Assembly: GCF_004614195.1 (NCBI RefSeq)
Contig: NZ_SPUM01000109.1
Span: forward strand, 1-64,000
From: Massilia horti
GTDB lineage: Bacteria; Pseudomonadota; Gammaproteobacteria; Burkholderiales; Burkholderiaceae_D
Reading direction: 5' to 3'
DNA: 64,000 nt
Both the position numbers and the translations under genes were made by a program. Every line of letters begins with the position of its first letter. Within the stretch, counting starts at the first letter, position 1. The notes beneath the pieces were generated by a model. That model searched no databases. It was not told where the DNA came from and saw nothing but the letters and a program-made list of their open reading frames with translations. Shown here in pieces: positions 1 through 9,892 of the stretch.

Positions 1-66
1 GCGCACTGGTGCGCACCCTACGCCTTAGTAAGCACGGTTCCACACTTAATGGGGACATAGCTTTTT
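1..66. repeat. Left copy of a long inverted repeat, partner at 38160-38228
   Basis: The first 66 bases are nearly identical to the reverse complement of 38160-38228. The only difference seen is one extra G in the right copy (ccttaggtaagc against ccttagtaagc). The repeat joins half of a REP palindrome (1-24) to about 40 bases containing the stretch ttccacacttaatggggac. The left copy runs off the window edge, so its full length is unknown. The two copies are inverted and enclose about 38 kb, so recombination between them would invert everything in between. Confidence 0.85.
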
Positions 67-354
67 TTAGCGCCAACCAATCGGCCCGAGTCGTCGGCTG
101 GGCAGGGTGAGGCTGGCCAGTGGCCGGCCGAACGCCCACGCGTTCAACAAGACCGGTCATATCCGAATCTTTTCCCAGGTCGTTGAACTTGCCAAAGGCG
201 TAGGGGGCGCGGTAAGCCTCGCCACGGTCCCGCCTGCCACGGCCGCGGCCGAGATCGCACCACGCCCCCGAGCCCGTCCTTGGCCCGTCTCCAATGTGCA
301 ACACGCCACTTACCGTATAATCTGGTATTTCGCCTCGGACTGACGTTTCACCCA
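67..354. other. Intergenic region upstream of ribF with degenerate REP-like palindromes
   Basis: No convincing gene is seen; the small open frames have no family resemblance. Around 101-149 a degenerate unit of the GTAGGGTG...CCCACGCGTTCAA repeat family can be read, and around 198-265 another GC-rich palindromic remnant starts with cgtagggggcg. A possible -10 hexamer TATAAT lies at 316-321, 33 bases before the ribF start, but no good -35 is visible. Confidence 0.5.
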
Positions 355-1326
355 ATGAAGGTATTTCGCGGACTTCCCAACGACCGGGCGCGCGCGCCGT
401 GCGCTCTCACGATCGGCAACTTTGACGGTGTCCACCGCGGCCATCAGACGTTGTTGGCCCACGTGCGCGCTGCCGCGTCGAAGCTTGGATTGGAAGCCGC
501 GGTCATGACCTTCGAACCGCATCCGCGCGAATACTTCGCCGAAAAAATGGGCGACCCGTCAAAAGCCCCGGCCCGCATCGCCAACCTGCGCGACAAGCTG
601 GAGGCCCTCGACAAGGCCGGCATCGACCGCGTCATCGTCGAGCACTTCAACGAGCACTTCGCCGCCATGACCCCGGACGAATTCACCGAGCGCGTGCTGG
701 TGAACGGCCTGCACGTCAAATGGCTGATGGTCGGTGACGACTTTTGCTACGGCGCCAAGCGCGCCGGCACCATCGAGACCCTGGCCGCCGCCGGCCGCAA
801 GCATGGCTTCCAGGTCGAGACGCTGCCCGCCGTGACGCACGGCCAGGAGCGCATCTCGTCATCGGCCGTGCGCGCCGCGCTGGGTGCCGGCGACTTCCAG
901 GCCACACACGCCCTGCTCGGCCATCCGTACTCCATCTCCGGCCACGTGATCCACGGCGCCAAGCTCGGACGCACGCTCGGCTTTCCGACCCTGAACCTGC
1001 GCGTCGCGCACCGCCCTGCCCTGTCCGGCATCTTCGTGGTGCAGGTGCATGGGCTAGGCCCGCATCCGCTGCCGGCGGTCGCCAGCCTCGGCGTGCGCCC
1101 CAGCGTCGAAGACGCCGGCCGCATGCTGCTCGAAGTGCACCTGTTCGACTACAACCAGCACGCCTACGGCAAACTGGTGCGCGTGGAGTTTCTGGCCAAG
1201 CTGCGCGACGAGGAAAAATACCAGGACCTGGCCACCCTCACCGCCGCGATCGACCGCGACGCGCAAGGCGCGCGCGCCTTCTTCGCCCACCGCGCCGGCG
1301 CCCTGACCGCCACCGACCGAATTTGA
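355..1326 (+). CDS. ribF: Bifunctional riboflavin kinase / FAD synthetase
   Basis: Makes FMN from riboflavin and then FAD from FMN, in the cytoplasm. The 323-residue protein has the usual family length. The N-terminal nucleotidyltransferase domain carries GNFDGVHRGHQ at residues 21-31, and the C-terminal flavokinase half carries GRTLGFPTLNL. The ATG at 355 (MKVFRGL) is chosen because family proteins begin just before the GNFDGVH motif; the open frame extends upstream to 280 but that part has no family resemblance. It is the first gene of a typical betaproteobacterial ribF-ileS-lspA string, 72 bases before ileS. Confidence 0.96.
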   Translation: MKVFRGLPNDRARAPCALTIGNFDGVHRGHQTLLAHVRAAASKLGLEAAVMTFEPHPREYFAEKMGDPSKAPARIANLRDKLEALDKAGIDRVIVEHFNEHFAAMTPDEFTERVLVNGLHVKWLMVGDDFCYGAKRAGTIETLAAAGRKHGFQVETLPAVTHGQERISSSAVRAALGAGDFQATHALLGHPYSISGHVIHGAKLGRTLGFPTLNLRVAHRPALSGIFVVQVHGLGPHPLPAVASLGVRPSVEDAGRMLLEVHLFDYNQHAYGKLVRVEFLAKLRDEEKYQDLATLTAAIDRDAQGARAFFAHRAGALTATDRI

Positions 1327-1398
1327 CGGAGCCAGCCACGCCGCCGCGCCTTGCGCGCGGCCCACTCCGAACCACAGCAGTCCACTTAAGAAAAGCAT

Positions 1399-4287
1399 AT
1401 GTCCGACAACAGCAAACCCGTCCAGAACAAAAAGGCAGCCGACAAGCCGCAGAGCAAATACCCGGTCAACATGCCCGACACCCCGTTCCCGATGCGAGGC
1501 GACCTCGCCAAGCGCGAGCCGGGCTGGGTGAAGCAGTGGCAGGAAAAGAAGATCTACGAACGCATTCGCAAGGCGGCAGCCGGCCGGCCGAAATTCGTGC
1601 TGCACGACGGCCCGCCGTACGCCAACGGCGACATCCACCTCGGCCACGCGCTCAACAAGATCCTGAAGGACCTGGTGGTCAAGTCGCGCACCATCGCCGG
1701 CTTCGACGCGCCCTACGTGCCGGGCTGGGACTGCCATGGCATGCCGATCGAGATCCAGATCGAAAAACTGTACGGTAAAAACCTGCCGACCGCCGAAGTG
1801 CTGGCCAAGGCCCGCGCCTACGCGAGCGAGCAGATCGACCGCCAGCGCGCCGGCTTCATCCGCCTGGGCGTGCTGGGCGAGTGGGACAACCCCTACCTGA
1901 CCATGGCCCACGGTAACGAGGCCGACGAACTGCGCGCGCTGGGCAAGCTGCTCGACAAGGGCTACGTCTACCGCGGCCTCAAGCCCGTGAACTGGTGCTT
2001 CGACTGCGGCTCGGCCCTGGCCGAGGCGGAAGTCGAATACCAGGACAAGCGCGACCCGGCGATCGACGTCGGCTTCCCGTTCGCAGAGCACGACAAACTG
2101 GCCGCCGCCTTCAGCCTGCCCAAGCTGCCAAGTGGTGACGGTTTCGTCGTCATCTGGACCACCACGCCGTGGACCATCCCGTCCAACCAGGCGCTGAACG
2201 TGCATCCGGAAGTGACCTACGCGCTGGTGCAGGCCGAACGCGACGGCAAGCGGCTGCTGCTGATCCTGGCGAAGAACCTGGTCGAATCCTGCCTGCAGCG
2301 CTACAAGCTGGAGGGCAGCATCGTCGCCACCACGACTGGCGAAGCGCTGGCCGGCATCCGCTTCAAGCACCCGCTGCACGCCGCCGACAAGTTCTACGAT
2401 CGCTACTCGCCGGTCTACCTGGCCGATTACGTCACCACCGACAGCGGCACCGGCGTGGTCCACTCGGCGCCCGCCTACGGCCTGGAAGACTTCCAGTCCT
2501 GTAAAGCGCACGGCCTGAAGGACGACGAGATCCTCAAACCCGTAATGGGCGATGGCCGCTTCGCATCCACCCTGCCGCTGTTTGGCGGCATGACGATCTG
2601 GGAAGCGTCCAAGCCGATCTGCAACGCGCTGTCGGAAGCGGGCGCGCTGTTCGAACTGAAGATGTTCGACCACAGCTACATGCACTGCTGGCGCCACAAG
2701 ACCCCGATCGTCTACCGCGCCACCAGCCAGTGGTTCGCGGGCATGGACGTCACGCCCAAGGACGGCGGCCCGACCCTGCGCGAAACCGCGCTGGCCGGCA
2801 TCGCCGAAACCAAATTCTTCCCAGACTGGGGCCAGGCGCGCCTGCAGGGCATGATCGCCAACCGCCCGGACTGGACCCTGTCGCGCCAGCGCCAGTGGGG
2901 CGTGCCGATGGCCTTCTTCGTTCACAAGGAGACCGGCGAGCTGCACCCGCGCACGCCGGAGCTGCTGGAACAGGTGGCCAAACTGATCGAGAAGGACGGC
3001 ATCGAAGCCTGGCACCAGCTCGACCCGAAGGACCTGCTGGGCGAAGACGCCGCCCACTACGAGAAGAACCGCGACACGCTCGACGTCTGGTTCGACTCCG
3101 GCTCCACGCATTACACTGTGCTGCGCGGCTCGCACAAGGAACAGTCGCAGTTCCCGGCCGACCTGTACCTGGAAGGCTCGGACCAGCACCGCGGCTGGTT
3201 CCACTCGTCGCTGCTGACCGCCTCGATGCTCGACGGCCGCCCGCCGTACAAGGCGCTGCTCACGCACGGCTTCACCGTCGACGAGCATGGCCGCAAGATG
3301 TCCAAGTCGCTGGGCAACGTGCTCTCGCCGCAGAAGATCAGCGACACGCTGGGCGCCGACATCCTGCGCCTGTGGGTCGCCTCGACCGACTACACGAGCG
3401 AACTCGCGCTGTCCGAGGAGATCCTCAAGCGCGTGACCGAAGCCTACCGCCGCATCCGCAACACGCTGCGCTTCCTGCTCGCCAACACCGCCGACTTCGA
3501 CCCGGCCAAGAATGCCGTGCCGGTCGCCGACATGCTCGAGATCGACCGCTACGCGCTGGCCGCGACGCAGGCGCTGCAGAACGACATCGCCGCCCACTTC
3601 GAACGCTACGAGTTCCACCCGGTGGTCGCGCGCCTGCAGAACTTCGCCTCCGAAGACCTGGGCGGCTTCTACCTCGACATCCTCAAGGACCGCCTGTACA
3701 CCACCGGCGTTGACTCCGTCGCGCGCCGCTCGGCGCAGACCGCGCTGTGGCACATCGCGCACGCTTTGCTGCGCGTGATGGCGCCGATCCTGTCGTTCAC
3801 CGCCGAGGAAGCCTGGGCCGTGTTCGCCGGCGAACAGGCTTATGCCGAGAGCGACGAAACAATTTTCACCCAGACCCTGTGGACCTTCCCGGAGATCGCC
3901 GATGGCCCCAAACTGCTGGCCAAGTACGCCGCGCTGCGCGACGTGCGCGCCAGCGTGACCAAGGAGCTCGAGGAAGTGCGTGCATCCGGCGCGATCGGCT
4001 CGTCGCTGCAGGCCGAACTGACCATCAAGGCGTCCGGCCCGAAGTACCAGCTGCTCGCAAGCCTGGACGACGACCTCAAGTTCGTGTTCATCACGTCAGA
4101 AGCCAAGGTGGAACAGGTGGCCAGCGAAGCCGAGGAAGCTGTGATCGTGACGCCGTCCGAAGCGGCCAAATGCGAGCGCTGCTGGCACTACCGCCGCGAC
4201 GTCGGCAGCCACCCGGAACACCCCGGCCTGTGCGGCCGCTGCGTGAGCAATCTGTTCGGCAGCGGCGAAGCGCGCCGGTTCGCATAA
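1399..4287 (+). CDS. ileS: Isoleucyl-tRNA synthetase
   Basis: Charges tRNA-Ile with isoleucine; the editing domain removes valine. The 962-residue protein is a full-length class I synthetase. The HIGH-type signature HLGH lies near residues 80-83 within [17 protein letters not shown], and KMSKS is at about 633-637. The C-terminal zinc finger is visible as CERCWHY...CGRCVSN. The bacterial-type KMSKS and the zinc finger argue for a normal, mupirocin-sensitive bacterial type (inference). It lies between ribF and lspA, the standard order in this lineage. Confidence 0.98.
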   Translation: MSDNSKPVQNKKAADKPQSKYPVNMPDTPFPMRGDLAKREPGWVKQWQEKKIYERIRKAAAGRPKFVLHDGPPYANGDIHLGHALNKILKDLVVKSRTIAGFDAPYVPGWDCHGMPIEIQIEKLYGKNLPTAEVLAKARAYASEQIDRQRAGFIRLGVLGEWDNPYLTMAHGNEADELRALGKLLDKGYVYRGLKPVNWCFDCGSALAEAEVEYQDKRDPAIDVGFPFAEHDKLAAAFSLPKLPSGDGFVVIWTTTPWTIPSNQALNVHPEVTYALVQAERDGKRLLLILAKNLVESCLQRYKLEGSIVATTTGEALAGIRFKHPLHAADKFYDRYSPVYLADYVTTDSGTGVVHSAPAYGLEDFQSCKAHGLKDDEILKPVMGDGRFASTLPLFGGMTIWEASKPICNALSEAGALFELKMFDHSYMHCWRHKTPIVYRATSQWFAGMDVTPKDGGPTLRETALAGIAETKFFPDWGQARLQGMIANRPDWTLSRQRQWGVPMAFFVHKETGELHPRTPELLEQVAKLIEKDGIEAWHQLDPKDLLGEDAAHYEKNRDTLDVWFDSGSTHYTVLRGSHKEQSQFPADLYLEGSDQHRGWFHSSLLTASMLDGRPPYKALLTHGFTVDEHGRKMSKSLGNVLSPQKISDTLGADILRLWVASTDYTSELALSEEILKRVTEAYRRIRNTLRFLLANTADFDPAKNAVPVADMLEIDRYALAATQALQNDIAAHFERYEFHPVVARLQNFASEDLGGFYLDILKDRLYTTGVDSVARRSAQTALWHIAHALLRVMAPILSFTAEEAWAVFAGEQAYAESDETIFTQTLWTFPEIADGPKLLAKYAALRDVRASVTKELEEVRASGAIGSSLQAELTIKASGPKYQLLASLDDDLKFVFITSEAKVEQVASEAEEAVIVTPSEAAKCERCWHYRRDVGSHPEHPGLCGRCVSNLFGSGEARRFA

Positions 4288-4307
4288 GACAAGCGGGCGG
4301 CGCCTCC

Positions 4308-4334
4308 CGCCCTGCCGGCCAGGCCGGCAGGGCG
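4308..4334 (+). other. Strong GC hairpin between ileS and lspA
   Basis: CGCCCTGCCGGCC at 4308-4320 is followed after one base by its reverse complement GGCCGGCAGGGCG (4322-4334). There is no T-run after the stem, so it is not a classical terminator. It sits 24 bases before the lspA start and may tune read-through or mRNA stability between the two genes (inference). Confidence 0.55.
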
Positions 4335-4357
4335 TTCACCTGACACATAACGACAAT

Positions 4358-4876
4358 ATGGCAACGAAAAAGAAATCGACCATTACGGCCGCGCCGAAAG
4401 CGGGCGGCAGCATGATGCCGTGGCTGGGCATCGCCTTCATCGTCGTCCTGCTCGACCAGGTCACCAAGATCACCATCACCAGGCTGTTCCAGCTCGGCGA
4501 CACCAAACCGCTCACCGGCTTTTTCAACCTCACGCTCGCCTACAACCGCGGCGCCGCATTCAGCTTCCTGTCCAACCAGGGCGGCTGGCAGCGCTACCTG
4601 TTCACCGCGATCGCCCTGGCCGCGGTTGCCTTCATCATCTACCTGCTGCGCCGTAACGCCGGCCAGCGCATGTTCTGCTGGGCGCTCGCGCTGATCATGG
4701 GCGGCGCCATCGGCAACCTGGTCGACCGCCTGATGCACGGCCACGTGATCGACTTCCTCGACTTTTACTGGCGCGGTCTCGGTCACTTCCCGGCCTTTAA
4801 CGTGGCCGACAGCGCGATTACCATCGGCGCGATCCTGTTCATCGTCGACGAGCTGCGGCGCGTGAACAAGCACTAG
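4358..4876 (+). CDS. lspA: Lipoprotein signal peptidase (SPase II)
   Basis: Inner-membrane aspartic protease that removes signal peptides from diacylglyceryl-modified prolipoproteins. The 172-residue protein has about four membrane segments. The family blocks DQVTK (res 33-37), NRGAAFSF, NLVDR (Asp123) and NVADSAIT (Asp141) are present; the last two carry the catalytic aspartates. The N-terminus begins with a lysine-rich cytoplasmic stretch (MATKKK). It follows ileS and precedes coaBC by 12 bases, so the cluster is probably one transcription unit. Confidence 0.97.
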   Translation: MATKKKSTITAAPKAGGSMMPWLGIAFIVVLLDQVTKITITRLFQLGDTKPLTGFFNLTLAYNRGAAFSFLSNQGGWQRYLFTAIALAAVAFIIYLLRRNAGQRMFCWALALIMGGAIGNLVDRLMHGHVIDFLDFYWRGLGHFPAFNVADSAITIGAILFIVDELRRVNKH

Positions 4877-4888
4877 AAGGATGACGAC

Positions 4889-6115
4889 ATGAGCATGGAC
4901 CTGAAAGACAAGAAGATCGTGCTCGGCCTGACCGGCGGGGTGGCCTGCTACAAGGCCGCCGAACTGTGCCGGGCGCTGGTCAAGGAAGGCGCGCGGGTGC
5001 AGGTTGTCATGACCGAGGCGGCAAGCCAGTTCATCGGCGCGGCCACCATGCAGGCCCTGTCGGGCAACCCGGTCTATACCAGCCAGTGGGATTCGCGCGT
5101 GGCCAACAACATGGCCCACATCGACCTCACCCGCGGCGCCGACGCCGTGCTGGTCGCGCCCTGCTCGGCGGACTTCATCCGCAAGCTGGCCCATGGCGCC
5201 TGCGACGACCTGCTCTCGACCCTGTGCCTGGCGCGTCCGTCCCAGGTGCCGCTCTTGGTGGCGCCGGCGATGAACGTGGAAATGTGGCAGAACCCGGCCA
5301 CGCAGCGCAACGTGGCGCAGCTGCGCGAGGACGGCATCCGCATCTTCGGCCCGGCCGCCGGCGAACAGGCCTGCGGCGAAACGGGCCTTGGCCGCATGCT
5401 CGAACCGGAAGACCTGCTCGAGGAGCTGATCGCATCGTTCCAGCCCAAGGTTTTGGCCGGCAAGCGGGTCCTGATCACGGCCGGTCCGACTTTCGAGGCG
5501 ATCGACCCGGTGCGCGGCCTGACCAACCTCTCGTCCGGCAAGATGGGCTATGCGGTTGCCCGGGCCGCGCGCGAAGCGGGCGCCGACGTGACCCTGGTCT
5601 CGGGCCCGACCACGCTCGCCACCCCGCACGGCGTGCGCCGCATCGATGTGCTCTCCGCGCGCCAGATGCACGAGGCCGTCATGGCTGCGGTGCACGGCCA
5701 GCACGTGTTCATCGGGGTGGCCGCGGTCGCGGATTGGCGCGTGGTCAACTTCAGCGCCCAGAAAATGAAAAAACAGGATGGCGGCGCCCCGCCCGAGCTC
5801 AAGTTCGAACAGAACCCCGACATCCTGGCCAGCGTTGCCTCCACCGTGTCGATCACCGGCTGGCCCTACTGCGTCGGCTTTGCCGCCGAATCGGAAAACC
5901 TGGTCGAATACGGCGCGGCCAAGCGCGAAAAAAAAGGCGTACCTCTGTTGGTCGGCAATATCGGCCACCACACTTTCGGGCAGGATGACAATTCCGTCAT
6001 CCTGTTCGACGAAAGCGGACACACTGTCCTGCCGCCCGCCGACAAGCTGACGCTGGGGCGCCAGCTGGTCTCCGAGATCGCCAAGCGCCTCGAACGGCGT
6101 TCCCTGCTCACCTGA
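4889..6115 (+). CDS. coaBC: Bifunctional phosphopantothenoylcysteine decarboxylase / phosphopantothenate-cysteine ligase
   Basis: Catalyses two steps of coenzyme A synthesis: joining cysteine to 4'-phosphopantothenate (CoaB) and decarboxylating the product with FMN (CoaC). The N-terminal flavoprotein half shows [27 protein letters not shown] and the substrate clamp PAMNVEMW. The C-terminal ligase half starts near residue 190 with [15 protein letters not shown]. At 408 residues it is full length. Start is ATG 4889 or the in-frame ATG 4895; the closest Shine-Dalgarno-like sequence is agaagga near 4876. It lies between lspA and dut. Confidence 0.96.
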   Translation: MSMDLKDKKIVLGLTGGVACYKAAELCRALVKEGARVQVVMTEAASQFIGAATMQALSGNPVYTSQWDSRVANNMAHIDLTRGADAVLVAPCSADFIRKLAHGACDDLLSTLCLARPSQVPLLVAPAMNVEMWQNPATQRNVAQLREDGIRIFGPAAGEQACGETGLGRMLEPEDLLEELIASFQPKVLAGKRVLITAGPTFEAIDPVRGLTNLSSGKMGYAVARAAREAGADVTLVSGPTTLATPHGVRRIDVLSARQMHEAVMAAVHGQHVFIGVAAVADWRVVNFSAQKMKKQDGGAPPELKFEQNPDILASVASTVSITGWPYCVGFAAESENLVEYGAAKREKKGVPLLVGNIGHHTFGQDDNSVILFDESGHTVLPPADKLTLGRQLVSEIAKRLERRSLLT

Positions 6116-6129
6116 TTTACGTATCACGC

Positions 6130-6579
6130 ATGAAGAACATTGAAGTCAAGATTCTCGACCCGCGCATGAAAGACCAGCTGCCTGCCTACGGCACGTCCGG
6201 CAGCGCTGGCCTGGACCTGCGCGCCTGCATCGACGCGCCGATCACCATCGAACCGGGGCAGACCGTACTGATCCCGACCGGGCTGGCGATCCACTTGGCA
6301 GACCCGGGCTATGCCGGCCTGATCCTGCCGCGCAGCGGACTCGGCCATAAGAACGGCATTGTTTTGGGCAATCTGGTAGGCTTGATCGACTCCGATTACC
6401 AGGGCGAGCTGAAAGTCTCGACCTGGAACCGCAGCCAGTCGCCATTCACGCTGCAGCCGCTGGATCGGCTCGCGCAGTTGGTCATCGTACCTGTCCTGCA
6501 GGTGGGCTTTAACGTTGTGGAGGAGTTCGAATCGAGCGACCGGGGCGCCGGCGGTTTCGGCAGCACCGGCAAACAATAA
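6130..6579 (+). CDS. dut: Deoxyuridine 5'-triphosphate nucleotidohydrolase (dUTPase)
   Basis: Hydrolyses dUTP to dUMP and pyrophosphate, keeping uracil out of DNA and feeding dTMP synthesis. The 149-residue protein is the usual trimeric type. Motifs seen in order are SAGLDLRAC (motif 1), [14 protein letters not shown] (motifs 2-3), [11 protein letters not shown] and the C-terminal glycine-rich arm GAGGFGSTG. It starts 14 bases after coaBC, a common pairing in proteobacteria. Confidence 0.97.
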   Translation: MKNIEVKILDPRMKDQLPAYGTSGSAGLDLRACIDAPITIEPGQTVLIPTGLAIHLADPGYAGLILPRSGLGHKNGIVLGNLVGLIDSDYQGELKVSTWNRSQSPFTLQPLDRLAQLVIVPVLQVGFNVVEEFESSDRGAGGFGSTGKQ

Positions 6580-6592
6580 TTTGAGGAGCACC

Positions 6593-7675
6593 ATGACCCA
6601 CATCCACCGTCTGCGCCCAGCCGCGCTGGGAATCACCATCGCCTTACTGCTATCGGCCTGCGGCACGCAAGCGCCTTTCCAGCAGGGCGCCGCGCCGGCG
6701 CCGGTGAAGCCTGCTCCCCAGGCCCCTGCCCTGACCCCGCAGATCGCGGCCGATGCCGAAACGCTGACCAGGATGGCGTCGCTCCAGGAGCGCCTGTACC
6801 ACGTGGCCGCGCCGCTCCTGATCAACAACGCGGACCTGTGCAAGACCCATGCGCGCAACCTGCTCGGCTTTACCGCCAAGAGCCGCTATTCCTATCCCGG
6901 CTCCTACAATGAAGCAGCGCACGTCGCGTTCGGGATGGGCGAACGGCTGCAGGTCACCCAGGTGCTGGCCGGCAGCGGCGCGGCCAAGGCGGGCCTGAAG
7001 GTTGGCGACAGGCTGGTGTCCGCCGGCGGCAAACCGCTGCCCAGCGGCCCGCAAGGTCCCGCGCTGGCCGGCTCGGTGTTCGGGCCGCTGGTCGCCGCGC
7101 AGGCCACCTTGCCTTTGACCATCGAGCGCGACGGCAAGGAGCGCCAGCTCACGGTCCCGGTCACGCGCGCCTGCGCCTACGGCATCGAACTGGGCAACTC
7201 GGACAACATCAACTCCTACGCTGACGGCTCGCGCATCATGGTCACGCGCGGCATGATCGGCTTCACCCGCAACGACGACGAGCTGGCCTACGTGCTGGCC
7301 GCGGGCCTCGCCCACAACGTGCTTGGCCACGCGGCGGTGCAGCGCAATTCGGCCACCATCGGCAGCATCATCGACAACCTCACGCGCGTGAAACCGGACG
7401 ACTCGATGCTGATCGGCAGCGGCGGCATCAAGGCCATGCCGGCCGACCAGGACGTGGCCGCGGACCGATTGGCGATCTACATGCTGGCGCGCGCCGGTTA
7501 CGACATCGACGGCGTGGACGAATTCTGGAAGCGCCTGGCGCAGGCACATCCGGCCACGGTGCTCAACGGGTACACGGCAAATCACCCGGCGGTCTCGACA
7601 CGCGTGGCGGCGATCCAGAAAACAGTAGCCGAAGTCAACGCCAAGCGCAGCGCCAAAAAGCCGCTGGTGCCGTAA
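6593..7675 (+). CDS. PDZ-containing lipoprotein related to M48 peptidases, zinc site degenerate
   Basis: A 360-residue predicted lipoprotein with signal sequence and lipobox LLSAC (Cys23), a PDZ-like segment at about residues 105-200 (GSGAAKAGLKVGDRLVSAGG), and a C-terminal region aligning with M48 metallopeptidases. Where M48 enzymes have HELAHNVLGH this protein reads AAGLAHNVLGH (res 236-246): the first His and catalytic Glu are Ala237 and Gly238, only His241 remains, and the third ligand Glu of ExxAD is Asp287 (DVAAD). A catalytically dead chaperone or scaffold role is inferred. The start at 6593 is supported by gaggag just upstream; it follows dut by 13 bases. Confidence 0.75.
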   Translation: MTHIHRLRPAALGITIALLLSACGTQAPFQQGAAPAPVKPAPQAPALTPQIAADAETLTRMASLQERLYHVAAPLLINNADLCKTHARNLLGFTAKSRYSYPGSYNEAAHVAFGMGERLQVTQVLAGSGAAKAGLKVGDRLVSAGGKPLPSGPQGPALAGSVFGPLVAAQATLPLTIERDGKERQLTVPVTRACAYGIELGNSDNINSYADGSRIMVTRGMIGFTRNDDELAYVLAAGLAHNVLGHAAVQRNSATIGSIIDNLTRVKPDDSMLIGSGGIKAMPADQDVAADRLAIYMLARAGYDIDGVDEFWKRLAQAHPATVLNGYTANHPAVSTRVAAIQKTVAEVNAKRSAKKPLVP

Positions 7676-7696
7676 AGACCTGCGGCTCCGGCACGT

Positions 7697-7790
7697 CGTA
7701 GGGTGCGCACCTGTGCGCACGCGGTACGGTTGATTAGTGTTGGCTCCGGTACGCACACGTAACCGCGTGCGCACAGGTGCGCACCCTACG
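7697..7790. repeat. REP inverted pair (family A, spacer type I)
   Basis: Left arm CGTAGGGTGCGCACCTGTGC... and right arm ...GCACAGGTGCGCACCCTACG are inverted copies of one REP unit, separated by a short spacer containing ggttgattagtgttggctccgg. The spacer resembles those at 23121-23213 and 38207-38299. Each arm begins with GTAG followed by a GTGCGCAC-CT-GTGCGCAC hairpin, the layout of REP elements recognised by REP-associated tyrosine transposases (established for other REPs; inferred here). Confidence 0.85.
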
Positions 7791-7906
7791 ATCCTGCAAC
7801 CGCACAGGTCTATCGGCACCCCGCCTGCACCCCCTCCCCGTTTTTTGTATCATTGTCCATCTTCTCGACGCCGGCCGGCACCCGCCGAGCCGGCACAGCA
7901 ATTCAA

Positions 7907-8923
7907 ATGGACAGCATCGACCTCGACGTACTGAAAACCGCCTCCGCCTGGCTCGCCGCCGGCCGCCGCTGCGAACTGGTCACCGTGATCAAGACCTGGG
8001 GCTCGAGCCCGCGTCCGGTCGGCGCCACGCTCGTCGTGCGCGACGACGGCCAGGTTGCCGGCTCAATCTCCGGTGGCTGCATCGAGGACGACCTGATCGC
8101 ACAGGTGCGCCAGAACGGCATCAGCCAAAGCACGCCGCAGCTCGTCAGCTACGGCGTCAGCGCCGACGAGGCGCACCGCTTCGGCCTGCCCTGCGGCGGC
8201 ACGATCACGCTGGCGATCGAGCCGCTGTCGCCTGCGAGCGGCATCGACGAACTCCTGGCCCGCCTGGCGAGCGGCGAACTGCTGGAACGCCGCCTCGACA
8301 TGCGATCCGGCGCGGTCACGCTGGGCCCCGCGGCGCCGGGCGCTGTGCTGCGCGTCGAGGACGACGTGCTCACCACCGTGCACGGCCCGCGCTGGCGCCT
8401 GTTCATCATCGGCGCCGGCCCGCTGTCGCGCTTCCTGGCGCAGGTGGCGACCGGCATGGACTACCGCGTAACGGTGTGCGACCCGCGCGAGGAATATCGT
8501 GCCGGCTTCGACGTCGCCGGCGTCGAACTGGTGCACACGATGCCGGACGACCTGGTGCTCGAATCCAGGCTGGACGCGAGAAGCGCCGTGGTCGCGCTCA
8601 CGCACGACCCCAAGCTTGACGACCTGGCCCTGATGGAGGCGCTCAAGTCCGACGCCTTCTACGTCGGCGCGATCGGTTCGCGCCTGAACAACGCAAAGCG
8701 GCGCGAACGCCTCAAGCTGTTCGACCTCACCGACGAACAACTGGCGCGCCTGCATGGCCCGATCGGCATTTACATCGGCAGCAAGACCCCGTCCGAGATT
8801 GCGATCTCGATCCTGGCCGAGATGACGGCAACGAGGAACGGCGTGCCGGCCGCAATGCTCGTGCCGCATGCCGCCACCCCGCAAGCGGCGAACGGCGAAG
8901 CCTGCGGCCTGGCTGCCACATAA
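7907..8923 (+). CDS. XdhC/CoxI family protein
   Basis: Members of this family insert or sulfurate the molybdenum cofactor of xanthine dehydrogenase-type enzymes. The 338-residue protein has the N-terminal XdhC_CoxI block (TWGSSPRPVGATLVV and GSISGGCIEDDL) and a C-terminal Rossmann-like XdhC_C domain (LFIIGAGPLSRFLAQ; FYVGAIGSRLNNAKRR). The frame is open from 7853, but the ATG at 7907 (MDSIDLDVL) fits the family N-terminus best. No molybdenum hydroxylase subunits are nearby, so its partner enzyme must be elsewhere. Confidence 0.85.
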   Translation: MDSIDLDVLKTASAWLAAGRRCELVTVIKTWGSSPRPVGATLVVRDDGQVAGSISGGCIEDDLIAQVRQNGISQSTPQLVSYGVSADEAHRFGLPCGGTITLAIEPLSPASGIDELLARLASGELLERRLDMRSGAVTLGPAAPGAVLRVEDDVLTTVHGPRWRLFIIGAGPLSRFLAQVATGMDYRVTVCDPREEYRAGFDVAGVELVHTMPDDLVLESRLDARSAVVALTHDPKLDDLALMEALKSDAFYVGAIGSRLNNAKRRERLKLFDLTDEQLARLHGPIGIYIGSKTPSEIAISILAEMTATRNGVPAAMLVPHAATPQAANGEACGLAAT

Positions 8924-8998
8924 TTCGAAAGCAAGAAGCGACTGGCGCGAGCGCATCAGCGCAAGCGACAATGCGTCCCGCGCAAACCAATACCAACA

Positions 8999-9892
8999 AT
9001 GAATACAACAAACCTCATACGCCTCGTCACACTGGCCGCCATCTGGGGCGGCTCCTTCCTGTTCATGCGCATCAGCGCGCCCGTGCTCGGCCCGGCGCTG
9101 CTGATCGAGTACCGCGTCCTGTTCGCGGCCCTGTTCCTTGCGCTGGTCGGCTGGTTCCTGAAAAAGCGGCTCGACCTGGCCACGCACTGGAAGCACTACC
9201 TGATCCTCGGCCTGTTCAACTCGGCGCTGCCGTTCCTGCTGTTCGCGTTCGCCGCGCGCACGCTGTCCGCATCGGTGCTGTCGGTGCTGAACGCCACCGC
9301 GCCGATGTGGGGCGCGCTGCTGGGCGCAGCCTGGTCGCGCCAGCGTGTCAGCCTGCGCGTCGTATTCGGACTGGTGGCCGGCACCGCGGGTGTGGCCCTG
9401 CTGGTGGGCTTTGACTCGGTGGCGGCTCGCCCTGGCGCCGGCGTCGCAATCGCGGCTGCCCTGTGCGCCGCCTTCTGCTACAGCGTCGCCAGCCTGTACG
9501 CCAAGTCAGCCAAGGCCGTGGAGCCGTTCGCCAACGCGCACGGGTCGATGTGGGCCTCGGTCCTGCTCGTGCTTCCGGTGCTGCCCTTCGTCCCGGCCCC
9601 AAGCCAGCCGACGGCCGGCATCATGGCGGCCGTGCTCGCGCTGGGCGTGCTGTGCAGCGGCATCGCATACCTGCTGTACTTCCGCCTGATCGCGGAAGTC
9701 GGCACCACGTCGGCCCTGACCGTCACCTTCCTCAATCCGGTGTTTGGTATCCTGTGGGGCGCGCTGTTCCTGGGCGAAGTGGTCGGCTGGTACACGGTCG
9801 CCGGTTCCGCGATCGTCCTGCTCGGCACTGCATTCGTTACCGGCTTTGTGCCGCGCTTGCGAAGCCCGGCCACCACCTTCCAGACCAAATGA
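8999..9892 (+). CDS. EamA/DMT family membrane transporter
   Basis: A 297-residue inner-membrane protein of the drug/metabolite transporter superfamily, with about ten hydrophobic segments forming two EamA repeats (first around residues 5-135, second around 145-285). The typical LAAIWGGSFLFMRISAP opening is seen. The substrate cannot be told from sequence. Its stop codon overlaps the start of the following glycosylase gene (ATGA at 9889-9892), so the two are probably translationally coupled. Confidence 0.9.
   Translation: MNTTNLIRLVTLAAIWGGSFLFMRISAPVLGPALLIEYRVLFAALFLALVGWFLKKRLDLATHWKHYLILGLFNSALPFLLFAFAARTLSASVLSVLNATAPMWGALLGAAWSRQRVSLRVVFGLVAGTAGVALLVGFDSVAARPGAGVAIAAALCAAFCYSVASLYAKSAKAVEPFANAHGSMWASVLLVLPVLPFVPAPSQPTAGIMAAVLALGVLCSGIAYLLYFRLIAEVGTTSALTVTFLNPVFGILWGALFLGEVVGWYTVAGSAIVLLGTAFVTGFVPRLRSPATTFQTK

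Noticed and set aside
1054-3762. A 902-codon open frame on the minus strand
   Set aside because: It lies antisense to the unmistakable ileS. High-GC genes with strong third-position bias leave long open antisense frames, and its composition (Val, Gln, Arg-rich, no domains) is that of a shadow.
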